Position numbers and translations under genes: made by a program. Positions 37,433 through 45,886 of a stretch of 64,000 nt of DNA are shown piece after piece. Origin of the DNA: Pseudomonas costantinii (lineage in GTDB: Bacteria > Pseudomonadota > Gammaproteobacteria > Pseudomonadales > Pseudomonadaceae); assembly GCF_001870435.1 (NCBI RefSeq), contig NZ_MDDR01000003.1:124001-188000 (forward strand), given 5' to 3'. Position 1 is the stretch's first letter. Every line of letters starts with the position of its first letter. The notes beneath the pieces are model-generated. The model was not told the DNA's origin, did no database searches, and was given only the letters and a program-made list of their open reading frames with translations.

Positions 37433-38781
37433 TGGGCAAGCTGAGTCTGAGCGGGTGGGCGGTATGGCTGGTGTGTTCGGCGGTATACGCGCAGGAAGGT
37501 CCGGCTGACTTCACCACGCAAGTGCCGCTGGCCGTGAGTGGCAGCGGCCCTTGGTATCGGCTGGAGCTGCCCTTGGCGGTGCAATTGAGTGCACGCCAGG
37601 CTGATCTCAGCGACGTGCGCGTGTTCAACGCTGCCGGCGAGCAGCAGGCCTATGCGCTATCCCGTCAATCGGCGCAACGCTCCGAGAACCGAAACGTTAC
37701 TGACGTGAAGTGGTTTCCGCTGTACGCCGTCGACACGCAGGCCGCGTTGCCTGGCGTGGTGATGAAGTCCACGTCTGAAGGCACGTTGCTGGAAGTGCGC
37801 CCATCCACCAAGGCGGGCAAGCAAGTGCTGCGTGGCTGGGTGCTGGACGCCAGCGCGATCAAGGCGCCTTTGCAGCAACTGAGCCTGGATTGGAGCCGCG
37901 AAAGAGACGGCTTCCAGCGTTTCAGCATTGAAGCCAGTGATGACCTGCAACACTGGGAGTCTTGGGGCGACGGCCAGGTAGCGCGCCTGTCGTTTGCCGA
38001 CGAGCGGGTCGAGCAACATGATGTGAGCCTGCCGGGGCAATCGGCGCGTTACCTGCGCCTGGTGTGGCAAGGCCAGGAGGCGCCTTTGCTGACCTCGGCC
38101 AAGCTGGTGAGCGCCATCAGCAGCAGTTTGCCGATGCCACTGGTGTGGTCGCAGCCGTTGGCCGGTGCGCGGCTCAAGGCCGGGGAATACAGTTGGCAGT
38201 TGCCTACAGGACTGAATGTCGAGCGCTTGCGTATCGAGTTGAAGCAGCCGAACACGCTGGCGCCGGTGACCTTGTCGGGGCGTCGGGAAGCCAATCAAGC
38301 CTGGCAGCCGCTGAGCAATGGCTTGCTCTACCGCCTGACCCAGAACGGCCAGGATGTGGTGCAAGACGAACTGCAACTGCCCGGTGTAACCGTTGCTGAA
38401 CTCAAATTGCAGGTAGATGAACGCGGTGGTGGCCTGGGTGTAGAAGCGCCGGCGCTGCGCTTTGCCGTGCGCTCCACGCAGTTGGTGTTCCTGGCGCGGG
38501 GTGAGCCGCCGTTCACCCTGGCATTGGGTAATGCGTCGGTGAAAGCTGCCAATCTGCCGTTATCCACCCTGATCCCCGACTACAGCACCGAGCGTCTGAA
38601 GACGTTGGGCCAGGCCAAAGTCGCGGGGGAGGCAGTGGTGAAAGCTCTCGCCGTTGCCACATCGCCTGAGGTTGGCCCCAACTGGAAGAAACTCGGCCTG
38701 TGGGCCGTGCTTCTGCTGGGTGTGGCGGCACTGGGGGCCATGGCCTACAGTTTGTTGCGCAAGCCACAGGTCAAACCGTGA
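37432..38781 (+). CDS. DUF3999 periplasmic-facing membrane protein
   Basis: A 449-residue protein with a signal peptide (residues 1-21, WAVWLVCSAVYAQE), a long beta-rich extracytoplasmic domain and one C-terminal transmembrane helix (about 423-442, LWAVLLLGVAALGAMAYSLL) followed by a short basic tail. It matches DUF3999. A stretch around residues 145-215 resembles a discoidin-like jelly roll (FQRFSIEASDDLQHWESW … ARYLRLVW), a fold that often binds glycans. Function unknown. Coupled to the DUF2339 gene; the two likely form one complex. Confidence 0.85.
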   Translation: MGKLSLSGWAVWLVCSAVYAQEGPADFTTQVPLAVSGSGPWYRLELPLAVQLSARQADLSDVRVFNAAGEQQAYALSRQSAQRSENRNVTDVKWFPLYAVDTQAALPGVVMKSTSEGTLLEVRPSTKAGKQVLRGWVLDASAIKAPLQQLSLDWSRERDGFQRFSIEASDDLQHWESWGDGQVARLSFADERVEQHDVSLPGQSARYLRLVWQGQEAPLLTSAKLVSAISSSLPMPLVWSQPLAGARLKAGEYSWQLPTGLNVERLRIELKQPNTLAPVTLSGRREANQAWQPLSNGLLYRLTQNGQDVVQDELQLPGVTVAELKLQVDERGGGLGVEAPALRFAVRSTQLVFLARGEPPFTLALGNASVKAANLPLSTLIPDYSTERLKTLGQAKVAGEAVVKALAVATSPEVGPNWKKLGLWAVLLLGVAALGAMAYSLLRKPQVKP

Positions 38782-38877
38782 ACTCTGTTGGCGTTAAATC
38801 CTCTGATTAGAGGAAATAACCCTCGACTCGCGTTAAACTGCGCGGGTTTTTAAGCCCCCCATTTTCCGGAGCCTTCC

Positions 38878-39888
38878 ATGTCCCGCGTTACCCTGAGTCG
38901 CTATTTGATCGAGCAGACCCGCAGCAACAACACGCCTGCCGATCTGCGCTTCCTTATCGAAGTGGTGGCGCGTGCTTGCAAGGAAATCAGCCACGCCGTG
39001 TCCAAAGGCGCACTGGGTGGTGTCCTGGGCAGCATGGGCACTGAAAACGTCCAAGGTGAAGTGCAGAAGAAGCTCGACGTGATCTCCAACGAGATCCTGC
39101 TCGAAGCCAACGAATGGGGCGGTCACCTGGCCGGCATGGCGTCCGAAGAAATGGACAATGCCTACCAGATCCCGGGTAAATACCCGAAAGGCGCCTACCT
39201 GCTGGTGTTTGACCCACTGGACGGTTCGTCCAACATCGACATCAACGCACCGGTCGGCACCATCTTCTCCGTACTGCGTTGCCCGAACGAATACCTGAGC
39301 CAGAACGAAGCCCTGAACGAAAAGGCCTTCCTGCAGCCAGGCACCGAGCAGGTGGCTGCCGGTTACGCAATCTACGGCCCACAGACCATGCTGGTGCTGA
39401 CCCTGGGCGACGGCGTCAAAGGCTTCACCCTGGACCGTGAAATGGGCAGCTTCGTACTGACCCACGAAGACATCACCATTCCTGCCTCCACCCAGGAATT
39501 CGCGATCAACATGTCCAACCAGCGTCACTGGGAAGAACCCGTCACCCGCTACGTGGGCGAGCTGATGGCCGGCGAGGAAGGCCCGTTGAAGAAAAACTTC
39601 AACATGCGCTGGGTCGCCGCGATGGTGGCCGATGTGCACCGTATCCTGACCCGTGGTGGCCTGTTCATGTACCCACGTGACAGCCGCGAGCCGTCCAAAC
39701 CGGGCAAACTGCGCCTGATGTACGAAGCCAACCCGATGTCGTTCCTGGTTGAGCAGGCGGGCGGTGCGTCCACCGACGGCCACCAGCGTATCCTCGACAT
39801 CCAGCCGGAAGGCCTGCACCAGCGTGTGGCGGTATTCCTGGGTTCGAAGGAAGAAGTTGAGCGTGTGACGGCTTATCACAAGAAGTAA
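38878..39888 (+). CDS. fbp: Fructose-1,6-bisphosphatase class 1
   Basis: A 336-residue gluconeogenic phosphatase that turns fructose-1,6-bisphosphate into fructose-6-phosphate. The metal site is [12 protein letters not shown], and other blocks include [19 protein letters not shown] and [18 protein letters not shown]. Class I length and organisation are normal. It has its own control region (38782-38877) and a strong terminator. In pseudomonads, which run the Entner-Doudoroff cycle, it also serves hexose recycling. Confidence 0.98.
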   Translation: MSRVTLSRYLIEQTRSNNTPADLRFLIEVVARACKEISHAVSKGALGGVLGSMGTENVQGEVQKKLDVISNEILLEANEWGGHLAGMASEEMDNAYQIPGKYPKGAYLLVFDPLDGSSNIDINAPVGTIFSVLRCPNEYLSQNEALNEKAFLQPGTEQVAAGYAIYGPQTMLVLTLGDGVKGFTLDREMGSFVLTHEDITIPASTQEFAINMSNQRHWEEPVTRYVGELMAGEEGPLKKNFNMRWVAAMVADVHRILTRGGLFMYPRDSREPSKPGKLRLMYEANPMSFLVEQAGGASTDGHQRILDIQPEGLHQRVAVFLGSKEEVERVTAYHKK

Positions 39889-39934
39889 GTCTGTGCGATA
39901 AGTGGCCGGCGTTGTTGTGAGCCGGTTCACCCTT

Positions 39935-39977
39935 AAAAAAGCCCCGAAACGTTTCAGCGTTTTCGGGGCTTTTTTGT
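39935..39977 (+). terminator. Rho-independent terminator after fbp
   Basis: Stem AAAAGCCCCGAAA / TTTTCGGGGCTTTT with a CG-closed TTTCAG loop, followed by Ts. Confidence 0.93.
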
Positions 39978-40064
39978 TTTTGCTTGTCGGGAACCAGACA
40001 CCCCTTTTCCCTTCTAAGCTTCTGGCAGACACCCCAGCTGCTTCTTCTCTCCAGGAGTTTTTCC

Positions 40065-40319
40065 ATGTCGTTACGCCGTCTCGCTTTGCTGGCTTTTTGC
40101 GTGCTATTGGCCGCTTGCAGCAAGGTCAACCAAGAAAATTACGCGAAGCTCTCGGCTGGCATGGCCAAGGCTGAGGTGGAGTCGTTGCTGGGCAAGCCGA
40201 GCGATTGTTCCGGCGCACTGGGCATGTCCAGTTGCACCTGGGGCGATAAAAACAGCTTTATCAGCGTGCAGTACGCCGGTGACAAAGTTCTGATGTTTTC
40301 CGGGCAAGGCCTGAAGTAA
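40065..40319 (+). CDS. Small lipoprotein, SmpA/OmlA-like
   Basis: An 84-residue predicted lipoprotein. Signal peptide with lipobox LLAAC (Cys at residue 18), then a short domain with AKLSAGMAKAEVESLLGKPSDC, similar to the SmpA/OmlA (BamE-like) pattern G-M-x5-V-x2-LLG-x-P. Two further cysteines (DCSGALGMSSC) may form a disulfide. Function unknown. CAGGAG precedes the ATG at the right distance. It lies 30 bases before the lipocalin gene, so both are probably cotranscribed. Confidence 0.82.
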   Translation: MSLRRLALLAFCVLLAACSKVNQENYAKLSAGMAKAEVESLLGKPSDCSGALGMSSCTWGDKNSFISVQYAGDKVLMFSGQGLK

Positions 40320-40349
40320 ACCGGGGCGCGAGCCTACGGGAGAAAAAGA

Positions 40350-40919
40350 ATGATGCGTTTTGTTTTATACCTTTGTGCCAGCCTGTTTTTGGCGGGCTGC
40401 GCCAGCCATTCTGGCGATGATCTGCAACCCAAGACAGCCGGCAACGTCAACCTCAAGCGTTACCAGGGCACCTGGTATGAGTTGGCCCGATTGCCGATGT
40501 ACTTCCAGCGCAATTGCGCGCAGTCCGAAGCCCGTTATACCTTGCTGCCTGATGGCGACATGTCGGTGTTCAACCGCTGCCTGACGACCGAATGGAAATG
40601 GGAAGAGGCCAAGGGCACGGCCACGCCGCAAGTGTCCGGCAAGACCGACAAGCTCTGGGTGGAATTCAATAACTGGTTTACGTCGCTGCTGCCGGGCGTC
40701 GCCAAGGGCGATTACTGGGTGTTGTACGTCAGCGATGACTACAAGACCGCCATCGTCGGCAGCCCGAACCGGCGCTATATGTGGTTGTTGTCCCGGACCC
40801 CGACGGTCAGCGCCGATACCCTCGAAGACCTGCAAAGCAGGGCGCGTCAGCAGGGTTATGACACGACTCGTTTGATCTGGCGTACGTCGGACAAGCAGAT
40901 GGCCAAAACCTCGCAGTAA
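40350..40919 (+). CDS. blc: Bacterial lipocalin (Blc-like outer-membrane lipoprotein)
   Basis: A 189-residue lipoprotein: signal peptide with lipobox FLAGC, then the lipocalin fold. The GxW motif GTWYELARLPMYFQ opens strand A, followed by CAQSEARYTLLPDG, the TDxxY-like strand around YYVLYVSDDYKTAIVG (as DYWVLYVSDD) and RRYMWLLSRTP. Blc proteins bind lysophospholipids and fatty acids in the envelope. A second in-frame ATG one codon later is equally possible. Confidence 0.92.
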   Translation: MMRFVLYLCASLFLAGCASHSGDDLQPKTAGNVNLKRYQGTWYELARLPMYFQRNCAQSEARYTLLPDGDMSVFNRCLTTEWKWEEAKGTATPQVSGKTDKLWVEFNNWFTSLLPGVAKGDYWVLYVSDDYKTAIVGSPNRRYMWLLSRTPTVSADTLEDLQSRARQQGYDTTRLIWRTSDKQMAKTSQ

Positions 40920-40940
40920 TTTTGCGATCGCCGCCAATCA

Positions 40941-41034
40941 AAATGTGGGAGCTGGCTTGCCTGCGATGGCATCAACTCGGTGTACCTGATGTACCGAGGT
41001 AACTGCATCGCAGGCAAGCCCGCTCCCACATTTG
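40941..41034. repeat. REPIN-type inverted repeat, family B (copy 4)
   Basis: AAATGTGGGAGCTGGCTTGCC-TGCGATG and the inverse CATCGCAGGCAAGCC-CGCTCCCACATTT, with an inner short palindrome CGGTGTACCTGATGTACCG. It lies between the convergent lipocalin and hutF genes. Confidence 0.92.
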
Positions 41035-41048
41035 TTATGTGTTGCCTG

Positions 41049-42413
41049 TTAGCCCAGCAGATCTCTCAATACTTGAGTGAACGCCCGGCTGCTTTCTTCC
41101 TCGCCAGCATGGCGCCCATCCCGCACCACCCACTTTCCGTTTACCAGCACATCGCGGACCTGCCGATCACCACCGGCGAACAACCAACGATTGAGAATCC
41201 CATCCTCGGTCGCCGTCGCCAGGTAGGGATCGTTGCCATCCAGCACCAGCCAGTCTGCGCGCTTGCCCACTTCCAACCGACCAATTGGCTGGCCCAGCGC
41301 CTGGGCACCACCGTCCAGCGCGGCATCGAACAGCGTGCGGCCGACCATCGGCTGATCACTGCGATACAGGCGATTTCGCCGCTGATCACGCAGGCGTTGG
41401 CCGTATTCCAGCCAGCGCAGTTCTTCCACCACGCTCAGTGATACATGGCTGTCGGAGCCGATACCCATACGCCCACCTTGGGCGAGGAAATCCACCGCCG
41501 GGAAAATCCCGTCGCCCAGGTTGGCTTCAGTGGTCAGGCACAAACCGGCAATTGCGCGGCTCTTGGCCATGCGCGTCACTTCTTCGGGGTTGGCGTGAGT
41601 GGCGTGTACCAGGCACCAACGCTCATCGACATCGACGTTGTCATACAGCCATTGCAGCGGACGTTTGCCGCTCCAGGCCAGGCAGTCGTCGACTTCTTTC
41701 TGCTGCTCGGCGATGTGGATGTGCACCGGGCAAGCCTTGTCGCTGGCGGCCAGGACTTCATTGATTTGTTGCGGCGTGACGGCGCGCAGGGAGTGGAAGC
41801 ACAGGCCCAACTGCTGCGTCGGTTGCGCGGCGAGGATTGGCTTGAGTTGCGCTTGCAGCTCCAGATAGTTTTCAGTGCTGTTGATAAACCGTCGCTGGCC
41901 TTCATTCGCAGGCTGGCCACCAAACCCGGAGTGGGTGTAGAGCACCGGCAGCAGCGTCAGGCCGATACCACTGCTGGCGGCTGCCTGGCTGATTTGTCGC
42001 GACAACTCAGTGCGGTCGGCATACGGCTGGCCGCTGACGTCGTGGTGCACGTAATGAAATTCGGCCACCGAGGTGTAGCCGGCCTTGAGCATCTCGATAT
42101 ACAGCTGGCGCGCGATGACGTGCAGTTGGTCGGGACTGATCTTGCCGACCATGCGGTACATCAAGTCGCGCCAGGTCCAGAAGCTGTCATTCGGGTTGCC
42201 GGCCACTTCGGCCAAACCGGCCATGGCGCGTTGGAACGCATGGGAGTGCAGATTCGGCATGCCCGCCAACACCGGGCCTCTGAGCCGTTCGGCGCCGTCT
42301 GCACTGGCATTGGGTTCAACGTGGGTCAGCAGGCCGTCGGCGCTGACTTCAAAGCGTACATCGTTGGCCCATCCATTAGGCAGCAGCGCGCGTTCGGCAA
42401 AGAAAGCGGACAT
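41049..42413 (-). CDS. hutF: Formimidoylglutamate deiminase
   Basis: A 454-residue amidohydrolase-superfamily enzyme that turns N-formimino-L-glutamate into N-formyl-L-glutamate and ammonia, the fourth step of the five-step histidine route. The metal site is MPNLHSHAFQRAMAG; further motifs are EFHYVHHD, CLVHATHANPEE and GIGSDSHVSLS. The start at 42413 begins MSAFFAERALLPNG. Divergent from hutC, with a shared HutC site in the 108-base gap. Confidence 0.97.
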   Translation of the reverse strand: MSAFFAERALLPNGWANDVRFEVSADGLLTHVEPNASADGAERLRGPVLAGMPNLHSHAFQRAMAGLAEVAGNPNDSFWTWRDLMYRMVGKISPDQLHVIARQLYIEMLKAGYTSVAEFHYVHHDVSGQPYADRTELSRQISQAAASSGIGLTLLPVLYTHSGFGGQPANEGQRRFINSTENYLELQAQLKPILAAQPTQQLGLCFHSLRAVTPQQINEVLAASDKACPVHIHIAEQQKEVDDCLAWSGKRPLQWLYDNVDVDERWCLVHATHANPEEVTRMAKSRAIAGLCLTTEANLGDGIFPAVDFLAQGGRMGIGSDSHVSLSVVEELRWLEYGQRLRDQRRNRLYRSDQPMVGRTLFDAALDGGAQALGQPIGRLEVGKRADWLVLDGNDPYLATATEDGILNRWLFAGGDRQVRDVLVNGKWVVRDGRHAGEEESSRAFTQVLRDLLG

Positions 42414-42440
42414 GATCAAGGCACCCCGGTCGTGTGTTTA

Positions 42441-42460
42441 TTTGTATATACATATACAGA
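42441..42460. promoter_or_regulatory. Putative HutC operator between hutF and hutC
   Basis: Overlapping palindromes TGTATATACA (42443-42452) and TGTATATACATATACA (42443-42458), located between the divergent starts. The same TGTAT-x-TACA core appears before hutU. Binding here would let HutC control hutF and its own synthesis. Confidence 0.7.
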
Positions 42461-42521
42461 CGTTTGCCTGCTCGGTAAACTCCGGCAATCTATGCATCTT
42501 TTCAACCTGCAAGGATTCCCT

Positions 42522-43271
42522 GTGCCGACTCCGCCTGCCAAGTCTTCGCTGGCTGCCCACATGGACGAAAGTCCGGCGCCCTTGTATGCCCGCGTCAAAC
42601 AGATGATCAGCCAGCAGATCCTCAACGGCAACTGGCCGCCGCATTACCGCGTGCCGTCCGAAAGCGAACTGGTCAGCCAGTTGGGCTTTAGCCGCATGAC
42701 CATCAACCGCGCCTTGCGCGAGCTTACCGCCGAAGGTTTGCTGGTGCGTATGCAAGGCGTCGGTACGTTCGTCGCTGAGCCCAAGAGCCAGTCGGCGCTG
42801 TTTGAAGTGCACAACATTGCCGATGAGATCGCTTCCCGCGGTCATCGCCATACCTGCCAAGTCATCACGCTGGGCGAAGAGGCCGCCGGCTCCGAGCGCG
42901 CGGTTGCCCTGGAAATGCGCGAAGGCGGGCGGGTATTCCATTCGCTGATCGTGCACTTCGAAAACGACATTCCCGTGCAAATCGAAGACCGCTTCGTCAA
43001 CGCCCTGGTTGCACCGGAATACCTGCAGCAGGATTTCACCCAGCAAACCCCCTACGCCTACTTGAACCAAGTGGCACCGCTGACTGAAGGCGAGCACGTG
43101 GTCGAAGCGATCCTCGCCGATGCCGCCGAGTGCAAGTTGTTGCAGATCGAGCCGAGCGAGCCGTGCCTGTTGATTCGTCGACGTACCTGGTCGGGTCGCC
43201 AGCCGGTGACCGCTGCGCGTTTGATCCACCCCGGTTCCCGTCACAGCCTGGAAGGACGTTTCAGTAAATGA
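42522..43271 (+). CDS. hutC: Histidine utilisation repressor HutC
   Basis: A 249-residue GntR-family (HutC subfamily) repressor. The N-terminal winged helix-turn-helix has YRVPSESELVSQLGFSRMTINRALREL, and the C-terminal UTRA ligand domain senses urocanate in known orthologs. A GTG start with AAGGA 6 nt upstream is chosen; an in-frame ATG at 42492 would add ten residues. The stop overlaps the hutD start by 4 nt. It likely represses both its own promoter and hutU. Confidence 0.96.
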   Translation: MPTPPAKSSLAAHMDESPAPLYARVKQMISQQILNGNWPPHYRVPSESELVSQLGFSRMTINRALRELTAEGLLVRMQGVGTFVAEPKSQSALFEVHNIADEIASRGHRHTCQVITLGEEAAGSERAVALEMREGGRVFHSLIVHFENDIPVQIEDRFVNALVAPEYLQQDFTQQTPYAYLNQVAPLTEGEHVVEAILADAAECKLLQIEPSEPCLLIRRRTWSGRQPVTAARLIHPGSRHSLEGRFSK

Positions 43272-43828
43272 GTGCAGTGAAAGTCTGGCGCGCCGCCGAT
43301 TACGTGCGCATGCCGTGGAAAAACGGCGGCGGCAGCACCGAAGAAATTACCCGTGACGCAGGCACAGGCCTGGATGGTTTTGGCTGGCGCCTGTCGATTG
43401 CCGACATTGGTGAGTCGGGTGGGTTCTCCACATTCGCCGGCTATCAGCGCGTTATCACGGTGATCAAAGGCGCGGGCATGGTCCTGACGGTGGATGGCGA
43501 AGAGCAGCGTGGGTTGTTACCGCTGCAACCTTTCGCCTTCAAGGGTGAAAGCCAAGTGTCTTGCCGCTTGATCTCCGGGCCGATTCGCGATTTCAACCTG
43601 ATCTACTCGCCGCAGCGTTACCACGCGCGGTTGCAGTGGGTGGATGGCGTGCAGCGCTTTTTCAGCACGGCGCAGACTGTATTGGTGTTCAGCGTTGCTG
43701 ATGAAGTGAAGGTGTTGGACCAGGTGCTGGGCCATCACGACTGTCTGCAGGTGGACGGTAACACTGGGCTGTTGGACATCGCCGTAGCTGGCCGCAGCTG
43801 CATTATCGAACTGACTACACGCGGTTAA
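43268..43828 (+). CDS. hutD: HutD family protein
   Basis: A 186-residue cupin-like protein of the HutD/Ves family, starting VWRAADYVRMPWKNGGGSTEEI, with GWRLSIADIGESGGFSTF and PFAFKGE following. Orthologs in Pseudomonas modulate hut expression or urocanate levels, and the exact activity is not settled. Translation is coupled to hutC. A family B hairpin follows at once. Confidence 0.93.
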   Translation: MSAVKVWRAADYVRMPWKNGGGSTEEITRDAGTGLDGFGWRLSIADIGESGGFSTFAGYQRVITVIKGAGMVLTVDGEEQRGLLPLQPFAFKGESQVSCRLISGPIRDFNLIYSPQRYHARLQWVDGVQRFFSTAQTVLVFSVADEVKVLDQVLGHHDCLQVDGNTGLLDIAVAGRSCIIELTTRG

Positions 43829-43829
43829 A

Positions 43830-43863
43830 AAATGTGGGAGCGAGCAAGCCCGCTCCCACATTT
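43830..43863. repeat. REP-type hairpin, family B (copy 5)
   Basis: Single unit AAATGTGGGAGC-GAGCAAGCCC-GCTCCCACATTT, a 12-bp perfect stem, two bases after the hutD stop. It probably separates hutCD from the hutU promoter. Confidence 0.88.
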
Positions 43864-43883
43864 GTTTTGTGGTGTTCACACGA

Positions 43884-43915
43884 TTTGTTTCCAGCCTGCG
43901 CACCAATTTGTTACC
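43884..43915 (+). promoter_or_regulatory. Candidate activator-binding repeats upstream of hutU
   Basis: Direct repeats TTTGTTTCC (43884) and TTTGTTACC (43907), 23 bases apart, i.e. about two helical turns, roughly 160-185 bases before the sigma-54 promoter. This is a typical enhancer distance. Whether CbrB or NtrC binds cannot be read from sequence. Confidence 0.3.
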
Positions 43916-44067
43916 GAACGCCCCAGCGTGGCGCAAAACCATGCTGAAGTGACAAACCTCCTCTGCTGCAAAACTCCTCCGAAAGAAATTTCATCAAACC
44001 CCTAAGCCTTATTTTTCAAGGCTCGCACACCCATTCCAAAAAATTCTCAACAGCTCGCGCAGAAAGT

Positions 44068-44083
44068 TGGCCGCTTGATTGCA
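44068..44083 (+). promoter_or_regulatory. Sigma-54 promoter of hutU
   Basis: TGGCCGCTTGATTGCA, with GG (-24) and GC (-12) ten bases apart and a consensus TTGCA half. Transcription would start about 12 bases on, inside the HutC palindrome at 44088. Sigma-54 control of hutU is known in P. fluorescens. Confidence 0.75.
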
Positions 44084-44087
44084 TATG

Positions 44088-44101
44088 CTTGTATGTACAA
44101 G
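44088..44101. promoter_or_regulatory. HutC operator before hutU
   Basis: Perfect 14-bp palindrome CTTGTATGTACAAG, five bases after the -12 element. It has the same core as the site between hutF and hutC. HutC bound here would block start or escape of the sigma-54 polymerase. Confidence 0.75.
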
Positions 44102-44172
44102 TAGAGATGTGTGCGTAAGAGTACTCTTCGCACCAATCATGTTCGCGCATCGATCGCTGAGGAGTCTGAGTT

Positions 44173-45843
44173 GTGACCAAGCCTACAAAATACCGTGACG
44201 TTGAAATCCGCGCCGCTCGCGGTAACAAGCTCACCGCCAAAAGCTGGCTGACTGAAGCGCCGCTGCGCATGCTGATGAACAACCTCGACCCACAAGTGGC
44301 CGAGAACCCGAAAGAACTGGTGGTGTACGGTGGTATCGGCCGTGCAGCGCGCAACTGGGAGTGCTACGACCAGATCGTCGAAAGCCTCACCAACCTGAAC
44401 GACGACGAAACCCTGCTGGTGCAATCCGGCAAACCGGTCGGCGTGTTCAAGACCCACAGCAACGCACCACGCGTACTGATCGCCAACTCCAACCTGGTGC
44501 CACACTGGGCCAGTTGGGAACACTTCAACGAACTGGATGCCAAGGGCCTGGCCATGTACGGCCAGATGACCGCCGGCAGCTGGATCTACATCGGTAGCCA
44601 GGGCATCGTCCAAGGCACCTACGAAACCTTCGTCGAAGCCGGTCGCCAGCATTACAACAGCGACCTGACCGGCCGTTGGGTCCTCACCGCCGGCCTCGGC
44701 GGTATGGGCGGCGCCCAGCCATTGGCTGCAACCCTGGCCGGCGCCTGCTCGCTGAACATTGAATGCCAGCAGGTCAGTATCGATTTCCGCTTGAACAGCC
44801 GCTATGTCGACGAGCAAGCCACCGACCTCGACGACGCACTGGCTCGCATCGCCAAATACACCAAAGAAGGCAAGGCCATCTCCATCGCGCTGCTCGGCAA
44901 CGCGGCTGAAATCCTGCCGGAACTGGTCAAGCGCGGCGTGCGCCCCGATATGGTCACCGACCAGACCAGCGCCCACGACCCGCTCAACGGCTACCTGCCG
45001 GCCGGCTGGACTTGGGACGAATATCGCGCCCGCGCCAAGACCGAGCCTGCCGCCGTGATCAAGGCCGCCAAGCAGTCGATGGCCGTGCATGTAAAAGCCA
45101 TGCTGGAATTCCAGAAGCAAGGCATCCCGACCTTCGACTACGGCAACAACATCCGTCAGATGGCCCAGGAAGAGGGCGTGGAAAACGCATTCGACTTCCC
45201 AGGTTTCGTACCGGCCTACATCCGCCCCCTGTTCTGCCGTGGCATCGGCCCGTTCCGTTGGGCTGCGCTGTCGGGCGACCCGCAAGACATCTACAAGACC
45301 GACGCCAAAGTCAAAGAACTGATCCCCGACGACGCCCACCTGCACAACTGGCTGGACATGGCGCGCGAGCGCATCAGCTTCCAGGGCCTGCCGGCGCGTA
45401 TCTGCTGGGTTGGGCTGGGTCAGCGCGCCAAGTTGGGCCTGGCATTCAACGAAATGGTACGCAGCGGCGAGCTGTCGGCGCCGGTTGTGATCGGCCGTGA
45501 CCACCTGGACTCCGGCTCGGTATCCAGCCCGAACCGCGAGACCGAAGCCATGCAGGACGGTTCCGACGCCGTGTCCGACTGGCCACTGCTCAACGCCTTG
45601 CTCAACACCGCGAGCGGCGCGACCTGGGTTTCGCTGCATCACGGCGGCGGCGTAGGCATGGGCTTCTCCCAGCACTCCGGCATGGTGATCGTCTGCGACG
45701 GTACCGACGAAGCGGCCGAGCGGATTGCCCGCGTGCTGCACAACGACCCGGCCACCGGTGTGATGCGTCACGCAGACGCCGGTTACCAGATCGCGATCGA
45801 CTGCGCCAAGGAGCAGGGCCTCAATCTCCCAATGATCAAGTAA
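44173..45843 (+). CDS. hutU: Urocanate hydratase
   Basis: A 556-residue NAD-dependent lyase that hydrates urocanate to imidazolonepropionate, the second step of histidine breakdown. The family blocks [44 protein letters not shown] and the C-terminal [17 protein letters not shown] are present. The active-site Cys lies in the stretch [16 protein letters not shown] start with GAGGAG upstream. First gene of the main hut transcript. Confidence 0.98.
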   Translation: MTKPTKYRDVEIRAARGNKLTAKSWLTEAPLRMLMNNLDPQVAENPKELVVYGGIGRAARNWECYDQIVESLTNLNDDETLLVQSGKPVGVFKTHSNAPRVLIANSNLVPHWASWEHFNELDAKGLAMYGQMTAGSWIYIGSQGIVQGTYETFVEAGRQHYNSDLTGRWVLTAGLGGMGGAQPLAATLAGACSLNIECQQVSIDFRLNSRYVDEQATDLDDALARIAKYTKEGKAISIALLGNAAEILPELVKRGVRPDMVTDQTSAHDPLNGYLPAGWTWDEYRARAKTEPAAVIKAAKQSMAVHVKAMLEFQKQGIPTFDYGNNIRQMAQEEGVENAFDFPGFVPAYIRPLFCRGIGPFRWAALSGDPQDIYKTDAKVKELIPDDAHLHNWLDMARERISFQGLPARICWVGLGQRAKLGLAFNEMVRSGELSAPVVIGRDHLDSGSVSSPNRETEAMQDGSDAVSDWPLLNALLNTASGATWVSLHHGGGVGMGFSQHSGMVIVCDGTDEAAERIARVLHNDPATGVMRHADAGYQIAIDCAKEQGLNLPMIK

Positions 45844-45886
45844 GCCGGCACCACCCGAAAAACAATCCATCAGAGGTTGAACACAC

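Noticed and set aside
38800-38813. CCTCT-GATT-AGAGG hairpin as terminator of the DUF3999 gene
   Set aside because: Short stem with no T tract on either strand; not enough to call.
41445-42521. Upstream extension of the hutC frame
   Set aside because: It runs antisense through hutF and crosses the operator; the GTG at 42522 has a proper ribosome-binding site and family-typical length.
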